Positions 27,190 through 39,305 of a stretch of DNA of 64,000 bases are shown in pieces. The notes below the pieces were generated by a model, which did not search any database, was not told where the DNA came from, and worked only from the letters and a program-made list of their open reading frames with translations. The number at the start of each line of letters is the position of its first letter. The stretch's first letter is position 1. The stretch is from Acanthornis magna (lineage: Eukaryota > Chordata > Aves > Passeriformes > Acanthizidae). Both the position numbers and the translations under genes were made by a program. The stretch spans positions 197,501 to 261,500 of the forward strand of contig JAWUZG010000176.1 of NCBI GenBank assembly GCA_036785705.1, given 5' to 3'.

Positions 27190-27400
27190 AAGACACACAC
27201 GGATCTCAGGTGCGGTACTTTGGCTGTGTGCCGAGATCTACATTTCCATTCATGTCTAGGTCTGCCACTCTCCTGGCGAAAGTAAACATCAGTCTTTCAC
27301 TCCTACGTAAACTAGACCACAATCTAGAAATGAAACTATCAGAATTACCTGTGCAGCCTTCATGCAGGTTCACTACCGTGGTTTTACTCACCATAGCATA
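27190..27400. other. Unidentified CpG-bearing segment
   Basis: About six CpGs fall within 200 bases (ACACGGAT, GTGCGGTAC, GCCGAGATC, GGCGAAAG, CTACGTAAAC, TACCGTGG) inside otherwise CpG-poor DNA. Both strands are open for 60-70 codons (27206-27394 minus and 27210-27422 plus). I recognise neither product. It could be an unfamiliar mobile-element fragment or a conserved non-coding element. I see no terminal repeats or target duplication. Confidence 0.25.
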
Positions 27401-29559
27401 TTTTAAGATGAATTGCCATTGAGTGAATTACAGGTGATGTCTGAAAGCACAGAGAAGAGGCAATGCTTCTTTTTTGTGTTTTATGACTAGGCTAGAGGGA
27501 GACATTCTCTTGTCCTGGTAAGTCTCAATTTTCTTCACGAAGACATGCACATAACGGAAAGGGCTAGATTATGAACCCTATTTATATCTTAGTGTAGTGA
27601 GAGAGTGTTATCCTAAAGAGGACTTATAACTCTCTTAAATAATGAAGAAAATAGCTGAAATTGTTTTGGATTACATAGGGGTCTCAAGTAATTACACTTA
27701 AAAAGAAGGAAGAGTTGTGTCAGGAAACAGCTTCTAATTTAGCAATCATAATGATTGAAAACTTAATTTCATGGAGAGAAATAATTTATATTGCTGTCAT
27801 CATAAGTGCTCAGAGTGTTTTTTCATTATGAACAGAAAATACTACCTGAATCAGAGTTAGATTTCAATTTTGGCCTCTCATTTCCTAATGGTTCTAGAGA
27901 CTTGTATGCCAAGTATATAACTTTAACAAATCTCTGGTGTTACAGTCCCTAAAAATTGCTATTAAATACATGCACATAGTTACCTATAAATGACTTAGCC
28001 AAACTTTCCTGACTATCTTTTGGAGTCTTTTTCCACCTCTTATGTGTAAGCTCCTTCTAAAATCTTCCACCTTCGTCTGTTGTATGCATCATTCTTGTTC
28101 ACTGACCTGCATGGTCTCAGAGGAGAAAAAGGAAAAATGCACTTGTTGAAGTAGTTTAGAAGTCAGAGGTTCATCCTAAAGTAGCTAGAATCATTGATTA
28201 ATTAATTTCAAAATTAGGCCTTGTATTGGTGAAGAAAGATGATCTTAATTGAAGGGGATAGAGCCTGATGCAATTATGATTGCTGGAATATGGAGAAGGT
28301 GATGGATACCATCTGTACCAGCTGGAATGTGTGCATAACCTTGGCACAGAGACTCAGAGACACTGACCTGGGCATGGCAGGAGTCTCTGCACAGGAGAAA
28401 GATTAAAGTTTCCCAGCAAACTGAAAACAGAGAAATATACTGGAAATTAAAAGAAAAGGAGTCTATTCATTTAACTGTGCTTAAAGGGGACTCAAATTAG
28501 AATCCAATGCTTTGGGCCACTTGGATCTTGTTAGGACTATTTACTTACCCTAAAAAGTGAAGGAAATGTCACAGTTAGTTCTTCAAAGCAATTTCTTTTT
28601 CAATTAAAATTATTTCATTCTTCAAACAAATTTTCTTTATTCATAACTACATTCTGTTAAAGGTCTTGACACTTTGTCAGCAGCAGCAGATGGAAATTAG
28701 TCTTGTCTTAGCATCAGACCAATTTGCATTGCAGAAGATCTTAAAAGATCATTTTTTGTTAGTGTGTAGCTAAGGAAATCTGAAGTTATTTAGTTGAAAG
28801 TTGATAGTGTCTACAGCCTTGAAGATCAAATTTTATATATTTTTTAACTTCATATGATTTTCTCTGATTCTCTGATCATTCACATTTCTCTTCACTGGGT
28901 TGTCTTCACTAACATGTCTATTTTAAAGGGCAGACCCTTTTAAGCACAATATTTTTCTGTAATTAGATTATGCTATTCATGCTGCAGCTATGTTTTTCCT
29001 TAGTACACACAAACTATTATGGCTGGTTTTGTTTGAGGTTTGTTTTTGCCCTTTCCCCTGTATCACAGTCTACATTGATGATTTGCTCTTTTACATTTTT
29101 CATATAGCTTTTTGCAAAGCTGTAACAATCTTTTTTCCCCAGCCTTTCCTGAAGCTCCTTGATATGCATTTATCATTATAAAAAGGCACCTGTCTTCACA
29201 CAATTTATTTTCTTAGAGAATTTCTCAAATTTATAAAAACAGTTCTTAATTTTAGGCCTCTTTATCAACTTAGTTTCTTCCCAGTAGATGTAATAACCAT
29301 TTGTGAAAACATGTAGATATTTAATTCTTGTGTCTGTCTTAGAACAATTTCATCTAGATGGTTCTTCATTAAAAAAACTTGTTTAAAAAAAAAAAGGTAA
29401 ATATTTTCCTAAATTTTCTCCATTTTATAACCTTTTATTTAGTGGAATATGATATAAAACAACAATACAAGTACTTTTTAATGAACATTTCAAATTCTTG
29501 ATAAACCCATTCTTACCTTTATGTCCTGTATTGTGTCTGCCTACGTAGTTTTGATATCA
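27401..29559. other. Intergenic DNA, nothing identified
   Basis: AT-rich sequence with open frames under 75 codons, no recognisable repeat and no gene. Confidence 0.55.
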
Positions 29560-30108
29560 GGGAGTCAACACGGAGGGACCTTTGATAGGAGATGTCAATA
29601 GCTGCCATGAATTTAGGTGAAATCAGTGCCAGCACACTTCAGACAGACCTACTGCTGGCCAAAGCTGAGCCAGTGGCAGCAATGACTCTGTGGTAACATA
29701 TTTAAGAAGCAAAAACAGCTGCCAAAAAAGCATCCAGGAGACAAGTGGGACTATGAGAAAGAACCTGCCTTCAAGGTAAGTGGAGAAGGAGGGGTGCTGG
29801 AGCTGAGATTCCCCAGCAAACGCCGGTGAAGGCCATGGGAAAGCAATGGTGACCCTGAAGCTCATGAAGGTCCACAGAGGAGCAGAGATCCACCTGTGGC
29901 CTGTGGAGGACCTCACACAGGAGCAGTGGATGTGTCCTGGAGAGGTCTGTCACCCACGGTACCCTAACCCACTGCTCTGCTCAGTAATTGGGGAGTGATC
30001 TCTCCCTGTCCTTATGAGAATTTTGCTGCATTTTCTCTCCCCTGTGCAGCTGAGGCAGGGCAGCTATAGAGGGCTTGGTGGGCACCAGGAAAAGTCTACC
30101 CATCTCTC
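29560..30108 (+). mobile_element. Degraded avian ERV LTR
   Basis: This is a decayed relative of the LTR at 49698-50776 in the same orientation. Shared blocks in the same order include AACATATTTAAG followed by AAGAA (TATA-like, about 29695), GTGCTGGAGCTGAGATTCCCC (near 29797), CAGAGATCCACCTG (near 29882), GTAATTGGGGAGTGATCTC (near 29983), TTTTCTCTCCCCTGTGCAGCTGAG (near 30033) and CTTGGTGGGCACC (near 30075). Much of the middle is missing compared with the longer copy, and the TG...CA ends are no longer clear, so the boundaries are approximate. Retroelement interior may follow downstream (30520-31080). Confidence 0.75.
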
Positions 30109-30519
30109 TGGCTGAGCAGCTTTTTCCTGTGCACAAACTTCTGCTGATACACAGCTTGCTGTAGCCCCTTCATTAAAGACAGGGTTATTGAATGCTCTCT
30201 CTAGCTGGTAATACATCTTTTACAAGACCTTAGTGACAGCCACTGAGACTTAGAGTGTTTTAGTAAACTCTCCTAAGTAGTATGGAATAAAATTCATTTG
30301 TCTCAGAAAATCTAAAAATGCCTATTGTTCTAAAATCTCATTCGTTTCTTGTTTTCCAGGCCAAAACTTGATTCACTTGCCACCATTTTAAATTGTTACA
30401 GGCATCCGATTACTTAGAGATTTTTTATTGGAAGCCACTGGTAGCTGGTGCACAGCTGGGCACTATCATCACCATAAATATATGGGTTGAAGTAACATCT
30501 CCTTTGCATATTTTGCTTT
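30109..30519. other. Unassigned DNA between LTR and possible ERV interior
   Basis: About 400 bases with no recognisable gene or motif. If 29560-30108 is a 5' LTR this would be diverged or foreign interior. No primer-binding site is recognisable directly after the LTR end. Confidence 0.4.
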
Positions 30520-31080
30520 TCTCTTGTAGTTAAAGGGTGTGTGGTGTGGCACACACTGCATGGCATGGTGTGGTTTTTGAATACCGTAGGAGAATGTTAG
30601 GGGTAAGATACCCTTTCCAGTTTTTACGTCTTTAATTGTGTTGAGAGTTTGTGTTACTGGGTTCTCTATTGTCTGTTCCTGGTAGATAGGACATGTGGGA
30701 GTGATACTCCTGCTCTGTGATCTACTGTGTCAAACACTACGGATGGGTTTGGCAATATTATCTCAATCTCTGTCCCTGATCAGTTTCAGTATTTGTACAT
30801 TGATCTGTGAGCTGTTCCCTGGTGGGGCGCTGATAACACAAAATCCAGTTGCCAGCTGACATAATATTTTCCTGATATAATACTTGGTTAGGACTTCCTT
30901 GGAGCCTTCACCCATGAGGCGTACTTGGAGCTGTGTTCAAAGCTCACAGGAGAATTGGACAACCTGCTATATTTTCTGATTTTAGGCCCTCAAGGTCAGT
31001 ACCTAGAAAGCGACTTGCACTATTAGTTGCTTCTAAACAGCCAGGCAGAGATGTAAGGAAGCTGAAAATAAAAATTAACT
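30520..31080 (+). mobile_element. Possible retroelement (ERV) interior fragment
   Basis: This segment is compositionally mixed, less AT-rich than its surroundings, and starts with a GTGTGGTGTGGCACAC / GGCATGGTGTGGT run. The part from about 30890 to 31030 reads as a mostly open plus-strand frame with a non-AT-driven composition. It lies 0.4 kb downstream of an LTR in the same orientation, which is where the leader and gag side of a provirus would be. I believe similar sequence occurs in avian ERVL-like elements, but that is memory rather than a search. No retroviral domain is identifiable. Confidence 0.3.
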
Positions 31081-34000
31081 TGCATGACTTAATTATTTGG
31101 TTTTTTTACTTATTTAGTAAACTCAATTTTTAGATTTGGGTTAGGTTATCTTCATATGTAGGTTAGCAGATATGGATATGCCCACATGGTGTTTCAAACC
31201 CAATTTGACTCTCTTTGAAAGCTTTCGGACAAAGTATTTCCAGCCTAGCATAGATAAAATAAACATAGAGAAATTCTTTTTGATAGTTTGGCAATAGGCA
31301 ACAGTATCCAAGCAACAATGGGGTTTGGTGTTTTGCTTCCCTCCAGAAAAAAAACTTTAGTATCATTTTAAAAACGAATGAAGAAGGTCTTCTTTCTCTT
31401 TTTTTAACTTGCTTTATTTATTTACTTATTTCAGGGTATCCTTCTTCTCCTTCTTCTCCTTTCTCCTCCTCCTCCCCCTCCTCCTCCTCCCCTTCCTCCT
31501 TTTTTTAAGAAGGTACTCAACAATATTCATCACTCAGTCTTATAGTCTTTAAGCAATTCTTTGACAACATTTCATGTAGTTTACAACATAACAATTGCTA
31601 CCCGAAGGACAAAATTAAATTCTACCGAGAATATGAAGTGATAGACTCTTATCTTGAGTAAAAAATTAATATTTTTGTCATCCAACAATGTCTCAGTTGA
31701 AAAACAGTAACAAAACAGATCATGTCATTCTTCTGAAATACACTGGATGCAAGCTATACCTGAACTGGCCCAAGGACTGATGTTTTTCAGTATAGTGGTA
31801 GCTATATACTTTGGCATCTGAATTTAAAAAAATAGCTGTAATACTACTACTAAGTCAAGGGTAGAAAAAAATAATTCTTGAATCACCCTAATGTAATCTG
31901 TTCAGGAAAAGGTATGAAGAGGGGTGAAATACAGCACATGGGGTTTTAGATGCAACAATACTTCAAAATCTGCTACTAGAAATTCACCTTAAAAAAACCC
32001 AAAATGCATGGTTTCCGAATGTTATCTTTATGTATATTCTGATTTGAGATTTTCCTTTGGAGCCAAACACTTTAAAGGTAATGAAGATAATGGATGGCTG
32101 TAGCTTAGGCAGCAGCAGTTGCAGTATCATGTCTAACAAAAGAGAGCCTCATTAAAACTGTCAAAGAGAAAAATTATTTCTAACTGAAGTTAAGTGAGTG
32201 AGTAAAGGTAATTTTACTAGTTTACTTTTTTTTTTCCTCTTTTTCGCATAAAATACTATGTGGTGGAGAGCTCTAGAGAAAACACAGCAGATAATGAAAT
32301 ATTGGAAAAAGCTAGATTCAAAATTAGTGCTAGAGGAATGTTCACTCAAGCACTGCTAACTCTGGTGCTTGGATGCATGTACTGCCAAGCAAACATTGTG
32401 AAAATAGTAGACATCTTGGTCATTATCATAATAATCTAAATATGAATGTAAACAACGATAGGCCTAATTTATGAATTGCCTTATTTTTGGTTCTGCCACA
32501 TTCAGCTCTCAAATTTGAAGTGAGGTAAATTCATTGTAGGAGAGGAGAAGGAAACAAGCTGTCAAGGTGGCTAAATGATCTGAAGTGTTTAGTGTGTGTT
32601 TTGAATGCACAGCTCTAGAGAGTGAGGGAAAAATGGCTTTATTTTGAAACAATTTAGAAACCCTTTGTCCGCCAACGAATTTGCACAGCCAATTCTATTC
32701 TTACAGACACATTATTAGTGACATTAATTTCTTTAAATACACTCTATCAATTAGTACTACCACTGCACATCCTTCAAAATTTCTTTACTGTGAAAATATT
32801 TGTATTTCTAGATCTCTTTATTTGTTCCACTTTACAGGGCAACACTTTAGGCCTCTTGAGATGCCATAGAATACAAGATACAAAAAGGAATTTAAAATAC
32901 AGAACATATTTTTTAGGCAAGTAAGATGTAATACAAGGGTTGCAACACTATGTAGCCATGGCCTTTGTCGAGGAAAAATAGATTGTCTTCTCTACATGGC
33001 CATCTAAGGTATGTAAAAATTTATTCATAGAGATCTTAGAGACCCTTGGCATTAATGGACAAAAATATTCCATGGTGAATATAATGAGCTGCTTTATGAA
33101 TCTTGAAAATATTTTGAATACGACAGAGCTATTGCAAGAAGGGCTGAAGAGAACCTCAGTAAGAAAACCTGACGTGCACTTCTCCATGTTCCCAACAAGA
33201 TAAGAAGGATTTAACTACTCACATTGCTACTATGGGGGAGTAGTAACACTGACTCCTTCTCTAATGGCTACATTAAAAAAAAATTCAAAGATGGATAACA
33301 ATTTTATTTTTCTGAGGGAAAAGAAGGTGGTGGAGAATCCAAGGGTCTAGAGATGGCTATCTGCTCCCTTTCCCACTCCAACCCAAAGAGAAGAAATTCA
33401 AATATCCTGCAGTGCTTCCCCTTCTCTCTGCTGTTTCGCACAATATTTACTCAGCATCCTGCCTGCTTCAGCTGCCATCTTGAGAAAGGTAAGTTTCGTT
33501 ATTGTAGAGTTGTGAAGATCATGACTTAATAAAGTCACCCAGCTTTCTAAAGTTGTCCATGAGTATGTCTGCCTCATGTACCATAGCAAATATCTGTAAC
33601 TAAATTTATGAATTACTTGCTTCTCTTTGACATGTCTAACTATGAATGACTGAATGCTACATACAGAAGACAAACACGTGAATATCCAAGGGCAGTTCCA
33701 TTTGTTTTGATGAATAGCATCAAACCAGTTGATAAGATGCTAAATAAATATTGTTTCCAGCAGTTTCCATTGTTATGCCTAATGTGCTGCACCCACTCCA
33801 CAAAAGAAAATATATATTTTGCTGAGTTTCCTCCTACAAGTTGGGATGGTGTACAATCAAATTAATCAAAGAAGATGAAAGCAGAAGTGGATTGTGATTG
33901 TCCTGGGGCTGCTGGCATCAAAATATGAAATTATTAAAAACAAGGTCTTCAAAAGTCATAAAACTCCAGCATTTGCAAGAATTGAAGTAGAATATGAAAG

Positions 34001-37000
34001 GCAAAACATTATTGGAGTAAAGAGGAATGGAAATTATTGTTGCTGTCTTAGTGGAGAAAAAGAACTCATCCCTCACTTGTGAATGAAATGGCTCTCACAA
34101 TAGACAGTACCTTTTGAAATTACTGTGATCGTTAGGATTCCAGGGGATGAGTTAAGAGAAATTGAAGGATGCATATTCTGGTGCTAAAGCAGTGAAAATG
34201 TATTCCTTCTCAACGACAGACAGACAAACCAGATCATTTTATAAGGAGGTGTTTTACTGAAAGTATTGCAACTTTGTAGTTCCCTGGGAAAATGAAGAGA
34301 AATGTAGAAATTGGACGAGATGGAACCAGATTTTTCATTCCACATATTGACTGCACAAGTCACTTTCAATAAATCTACTGTTTATTACTTCTACAATCTA
34401 CTGTTGTTATTACTTGAGGCAGCACTTTGTTGACTTTAAGAAGGCTGGTACAAAATGTTCCATTTAGTAAGAGAGCCTTCTGGTGTCAGAAAATGAAGTT
34501 TCTTTTAAAGAACATATTTGAGTATGTTTTCCAGTATGTAACGGTAAGAAACATTAATTAAGTGTAACAAGTCTCTCACCAAATGGCTGCCAAGATAATC
34601 TGATTAGAAAGTCACTTTTTTCAGACAGGTATGGAATTAAAACTGTGTGGTAAAATGAAGCAATATGTATGCTCTTTTACCAGATCTTAGGACCGATCGT
34701 TTCCATCAAAAGGTAGTGCCCCAAAACCTAGCGAAGTCTAAAGTAATGATTTCAGTTCCTAGGGTGATAAAAGGACAAGAATCACATCTATTTCAAGAAG
34801 CAGAATACCACCCTAACTCATGTTTACATTAAAACCCCAGCAGGGTCTTTACCCCAGCAGAGTTTTGGGGATGTGTTGTTGCCCCACAGGAGTATGATAG
34901 TCAAAGTTTGCTAGATGAGATCTGGGTCTGACATGGTTTTTTCCCTGAAAAGTGTACTAACAGTGTAGTCAAGCAAATGCTGGCTGCTTCCCCAATAAAC
35001 AGGTTCCAGAAACACTTGCCTTGAACTCTTGGACAGGACCCACTGAACTTTGGAAGTTCATGGAGATCTCTCTCTTTTCTTTCCATGACATTCCAGAAAA
35101 ACAATGTCCAGACAATATTGACAGCGTGAAGGAAACAGACTTCTACATTAAGGGAATTCTCCTGTATTTCTGCTTCTGCCCTTTGTTCCTCCTCCAGTGC
35201 CACCTGAATAGCTGTCAGACACTAATTAGCTGACACTGTATTTTTTCTCCTACCATAGGGTATCGAAGTCTGCTTGCTGACTTGTCTACATGAGAGGTGT
35301 CAGAGGTGAGCAGACTTTTTTCTAGGATAGTAATCACTGTAGCCCAGGTTAATACTTAGGCATTTAGAGTGGAAGAAGTTTAGCAGACGGTGTCTCGGTC
35401 TAGCACAATGGTATCCACCACCAATGCACCCAAGACCACCGGAGAGAATTACCTTGTGAAGGAGCTTCTGAATCACTGCTTTAGAAACTGTCTAGACAAA
35501 TGCATCTTACTGGAAGCACAATTTTAAATACCTCAGAGTGAATTGCCCAAATCACTAACTGCTAACATAGCAATCCCTTGAGAAAAGAGGAAAAAAGCTG
35601 AATATTGCTACTTTTTGGCTCTGCTTTTAGGACTTTTCCAATAACAACCTAGCACATGCTAAAAACCTTTAGGCTATTCAGAGACAGTGCTATGACTACA
35701 CAGGACAGCAGCAAAATGAAGAGGGTGAAATCCGTTCCATGAAATGTGGGAGCTGGCTCCATTTAGATTCTGTCTTAGGATTCAGCAAATTCTATGTCTG
35801 GCATATATATTCCAAGTCCCCATCGAAAGCTGTGGTCACATTATTTTCTGATTATAATTTATTTATTTTGAAGTGTGATATATGACCTTTTTTGTGTGTG
35901 TATGCACTGCAATAAGCACCAGATTCTAACCAACAGCACAAAACCTTTGAGCCAGCATACAAAAATCACAATCTAACTTTTGCTTTACAGTGTAAAATGA
36001 CCCTCAACTTACCTTTTTTGTTTGCTAAAATATGAATTGAGATACTGCTGCTGGTATTTTATTGTTATCTGATTTGATTTCATTAGCTTCTTATAATGAC
36101 ATTACATAAATAATTGTCATTTAGAATTGTTAATTGATCTATGACTTCTGCAATAGAAAAAACATGATTCAGTAAAGCACCAGCATACCATACTTTGCAT
36201 ACCAGCAAAGAACTGACATTTATGAGACTCAGCTGCCTACTTAAAATTTAGATAACTTCGAGCAGTATTGATGAAATCTGATATCCTTTTAGAGGTGGTA
36301 GCATAGTTTGAGTGATTTGCTTGATATGATGTCTGCCATCTCTATGTTAGAACTTTAACATATTTGAAAGCCTCTCAGTTTGACCTTGTCTTGCAGCCAA
36401 GCCAAAGAGCAATTAGAATACACTTCCAAAGACTTATGTAAGTCTATGTCAATCCCATAAAAATTCATTGTGTATGCTCACTCCATAATGTGTAAAGAAA
36501 TCCGTGAATCTGTAGGGTACCTCATAGATATAAATAGATATTTCAGTATAATTTCATGATATATTGGACTTAGAAGTGAGCCAATTTCAGCTGTTAATAT
36601 GGCTGAAATCTATGGCCAAATCCAGGCCATAGTTTTGCAACACTGCAAACCAGGTAAGAGGCATGAATAAAAGGAAGGTTTCAAAGTGATGGAGGGAAGT
36701 GTTAATATGTACAATAAAGAACACATTTTTGAATGCACTGCTTTGTAATCAAAAAACCCCTTTGATAAAACTGAATTTGTTCTATGAAAATAATGATTCA
36801 CTATTATTGATTCATAGCCATAGTTAAGTTTGCAAAGCTATTAACTGGACATATTAATTTCAATCTGATCTCGGAAAGAAAAATGAAAATAATTAGAGAT
36901 TACTAAATGAACAAGAAAGCAGAAACTTACCCTGTCACTACCTTAAATGAAACATTTGAAAGCCAAGGTACTCTGCATTCCCATACTCTAGATTGTAATT

Positions 37001-37427
37001 ATCTGATCACAGGGAAAAATTAATAACACAGATGTAGGAATCTCAGTAACCATTTCTGACTCACTAAGGTGTTTGTAAGAAAAAGGTCAAAGAAAATGGG
37101 ACAATTTATTATGTGAAATGCTCAAGAGTTTGAGGATTTCTACTTATTTATTATTTATTTACTGCCACATCCATTCATTAAAGACATAGATTATGATTTC
37201 CTGGTCTTTTTTTCTCTCCTCCTCTTGACATACAAAGAGAAAGAAAAGAGAGAAAGAAATGACATTATTAAAGAAGCTCATTCCAAAATGCACCTTTCTT
37301 TGAATAAATTAGTTTAGTAAGTGAGATCGTGAATTTTTAAGGAGGAACATGTGTGACTGAAAAAATGAACGAAATGGTTTTGTGAAAAATGTTAAGGACG
37401 GCAAATGTTTCTAAAGTGCTATATTAA
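31081..37427. other. Intergenic DNA, mostly unidentified
   Basis: Over 6 kb without a recognisable gene. Open frames stay at or below 100 codons (34901-35203 minus is the longest) and carry no motif I know. The only structural feature is the pyrimidine tract at 31439-31507. Confidence 0.55.
31439..31507. repeat. 69-bp pure pyrimidine tract, (CTT)n/(CTC)n
   Basis: Sixty-nine consecutive pyrimidines built mostly of CTT and CCT triplets, ending in a T run. Like the CCTCT array it is a candidate for triplex formation, but it is imperfect. Confidence 0.95.
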
Positions 37428-38255
37428 TCATAGAATGAATTAGAATTAAAAATCATCTAGTTCCAATCCCCCTGTCAAGTGCAAGGATACGATCACTAGA
37501 TTAGATTAGTCAGACTCTTGCAACTGGCTTTGAACAACTGCAGGGAGGGAGCATCCACAGGTTCCCTGAGAAAGCTGTTCCAGTGATTTCCTGCTCTCTG
37601 GGTATAGAATTTGTTCCCAATGTCTAATCTACATCTAACCCCTTCCAGTTTAAAACTGAAACCCCTTGTCCTATAAGCACAATCTTTGATAAAATCTGTT
37701 GTCACCTTCCCTGTAAGCCCTGTTTAGGTACTGCAAGGCTGCCTTAAGTTCTCCCTGGAGCCTTCTCTTCTCCAGGCTGAACAATTCCAAATCTCTCAGT
37801 CTTTCTCCATAGAAAATGTGACTTCCCGATAATTTTTGTGGGCCTCCTCTGGACCAACTCAAGCAGGTCTATGTCTTTTTGTGCTGGGGACCCCAGAGCT
37901 GGACTCAGTGCTCCAGGTGGGGTCTCACAGGGTAGGCATAGAGGGATAAAATCACCTCCCTTGACCTGCAGCCCAAGATGTGATTTGTCCGCAAGCACAT
38001 ATTGCCAGGACATATTCAGATTTTCATCCAGCATTCCCCTGAGGTCCTTCTTGGCAGTTCTGCTCCCAATCTAATCATGAGCCAGGCTGTCTCCATGCTT
38101 GCCCTGACCTTCCACTAGGCCTTGTTGAAGGTTAGCATGGGCCCACCTCCCTTGTTTGTCAATGTACATCTGATGGGCATTCCTTCCCTCTGGAGTACCT
38201 ACACTACTAAGCCTGGGGTCATCCACAGGTGTGTTGAGTGTACACACAACACCAC
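37428..38255 (-). mobile_element. CR1 LINE, 3' part (split by LTR insertion)
   Basis: The element begins at its 3' end with ATCATAGAAT at 37428 and runs leftwards on the minus strand. Minus-strand frames give the ORF2 C-terminus: the block ERLRDLELFSLEKRRL within 37671-37862 is a hallmark of CR1, with further C-terminal sequence in 37496-37705. The region 37744-38034 gives LDENLNMSW.Y and a degraded VQRR.TKIIG block. Frames are shifted relative to each other, so it is not functional. The element is interrupted at about 38255 by an LTR and resumes at about 38777, so both pieces derive from one insertion. Confidence 0.93.
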
Positions 38256-38776
38256 TGTTGTGGTGGTCTCAACCATCTTGAGAGTACCGGGGAGCCAAAA
38301 GGTCCTAAGATAGCAGAAATACTCCCTGGGTGCTAAATGGTCTCTCCCCAAGGTTTTGTTAATCTCCCTATGTTGATTGGCCTTGACCTGGTCCCTGACT
38401 CCACCCCTCCCTTCTTCCCATTGGTTGTGGATGTATCTCCCCACCTTCTCCCCAACCCTATTGGCCCCAGACCTTTATAAGAATGGCCACTCACAGCCAT
38501 TCTTTCTCTTTCATGGCTGGACCCTTTTGAAGAATAAACCTTCAGAAACTCAGAAACATGACTGAGCTCTCTGAGTTCCTTGTCTCTGGTAACGCTGAGC
38601 TAATCAGAGGCTCTGGGGTGTGTGTGACTGTGCAATCCACAGGAACGGGTGGGAGAAAAGGTCTGTTTGCACGGTGTGCAAAGTGTAGCATCAGCCGGGA
38701 GTGTCTGTCTGAGCAATCGAGACACTTCTGGAACACGCAGAGGACCTAATCTCACCCCACCACCACCCCACGTTAC
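38256..38776 (+). mobile_element. Solo ERV LTR nested inside a CR1
   Basis: About 520 bases interrupt the CR1. The 5' end is TGTTGTGGTGG. Promoter-like elements are three ATTGG (inverted CCAAT) motifs at 38376, 38420 and 38460, and a TATA box TTTATAAG at 38474-38481. A polyadenylation signal AATAAA follows at 38533-38538. The order U3-TATA-AATAAA-U5 fixes the plus orientation. CCAC occurs just before the 5' end (38252-38255) and again at 38778-38781, where CR1 sequence resumes, which fits a 4-6 bp target duplication with one mismatch if lengthened. The 3' end is uncertain by several bases: a CCACCACCCCA block resembling the inverted 5' end stops at 38770. No interior genes remain. Confidence 0.85.
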
Positions 38777-39305
38777 CCCACTGTCCATGCCCCCAGAAGA
38801 GATAACACTGGTCCCAATACAGATCGCAGAAGGACACCCTTCATTGCTAATCTCTACCCAAACACTGACAGTAACTCTTTGAGTGTGACCATCCAGTCCA
38901 TTCTTTACTCTCTGGATGGTCCACCTGTCAAGTCCATGCCTCTCCAGTTTAGAGACACCAGTCAAGTCCATCTAGACATCAGTTCCTGTTCCCTTAACCA
39001 GCAATGCTCTTCACAGAAGCCCACCAAGTTTGTCAGGCATGATATGCCCTTAGAGAAACCACGTTGGCAGGCACCAATCCCCTCTCTGCTTCCTATGTAC
39101 CCTAGCACAGGCTCCATGGGGATCTGCTCCATGATCTTGCTGAACACAGAGGTGAAACTGACTGGCCTGTTGTTCCTCAGCTCTTTCTACTTTCCTTTTT
39201 AAAAAATAGGTGGTTATAATTCCCTTTTTTCCAGGAACTGGGAATTTTACAGCTCTGCCATGACTTTTCAAATACAATGCTCTTGTCATTACTACCATCA
39301 CACAG
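38777..39305 (-). mobile_element. CR1 LINE, reverse-transcriptase part (continuation)
   Basis: This continues the same minus-strand CR1 on the far side of the LTR. The joined order CCACTG|TCCATG matches the usual CR1 sequence across this point. The minus-strand frame 38962-39147 contains GFSKGISCLTNLVGF, the conserved reverse-transcriptase block normally close to GFTKG.SCLTNL, followed in the element's own direction by degraded sequence. The copy fades near 39305 and is 5'-truncated there. It had integrated before the LTR arrived. Confidence 0.88.
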
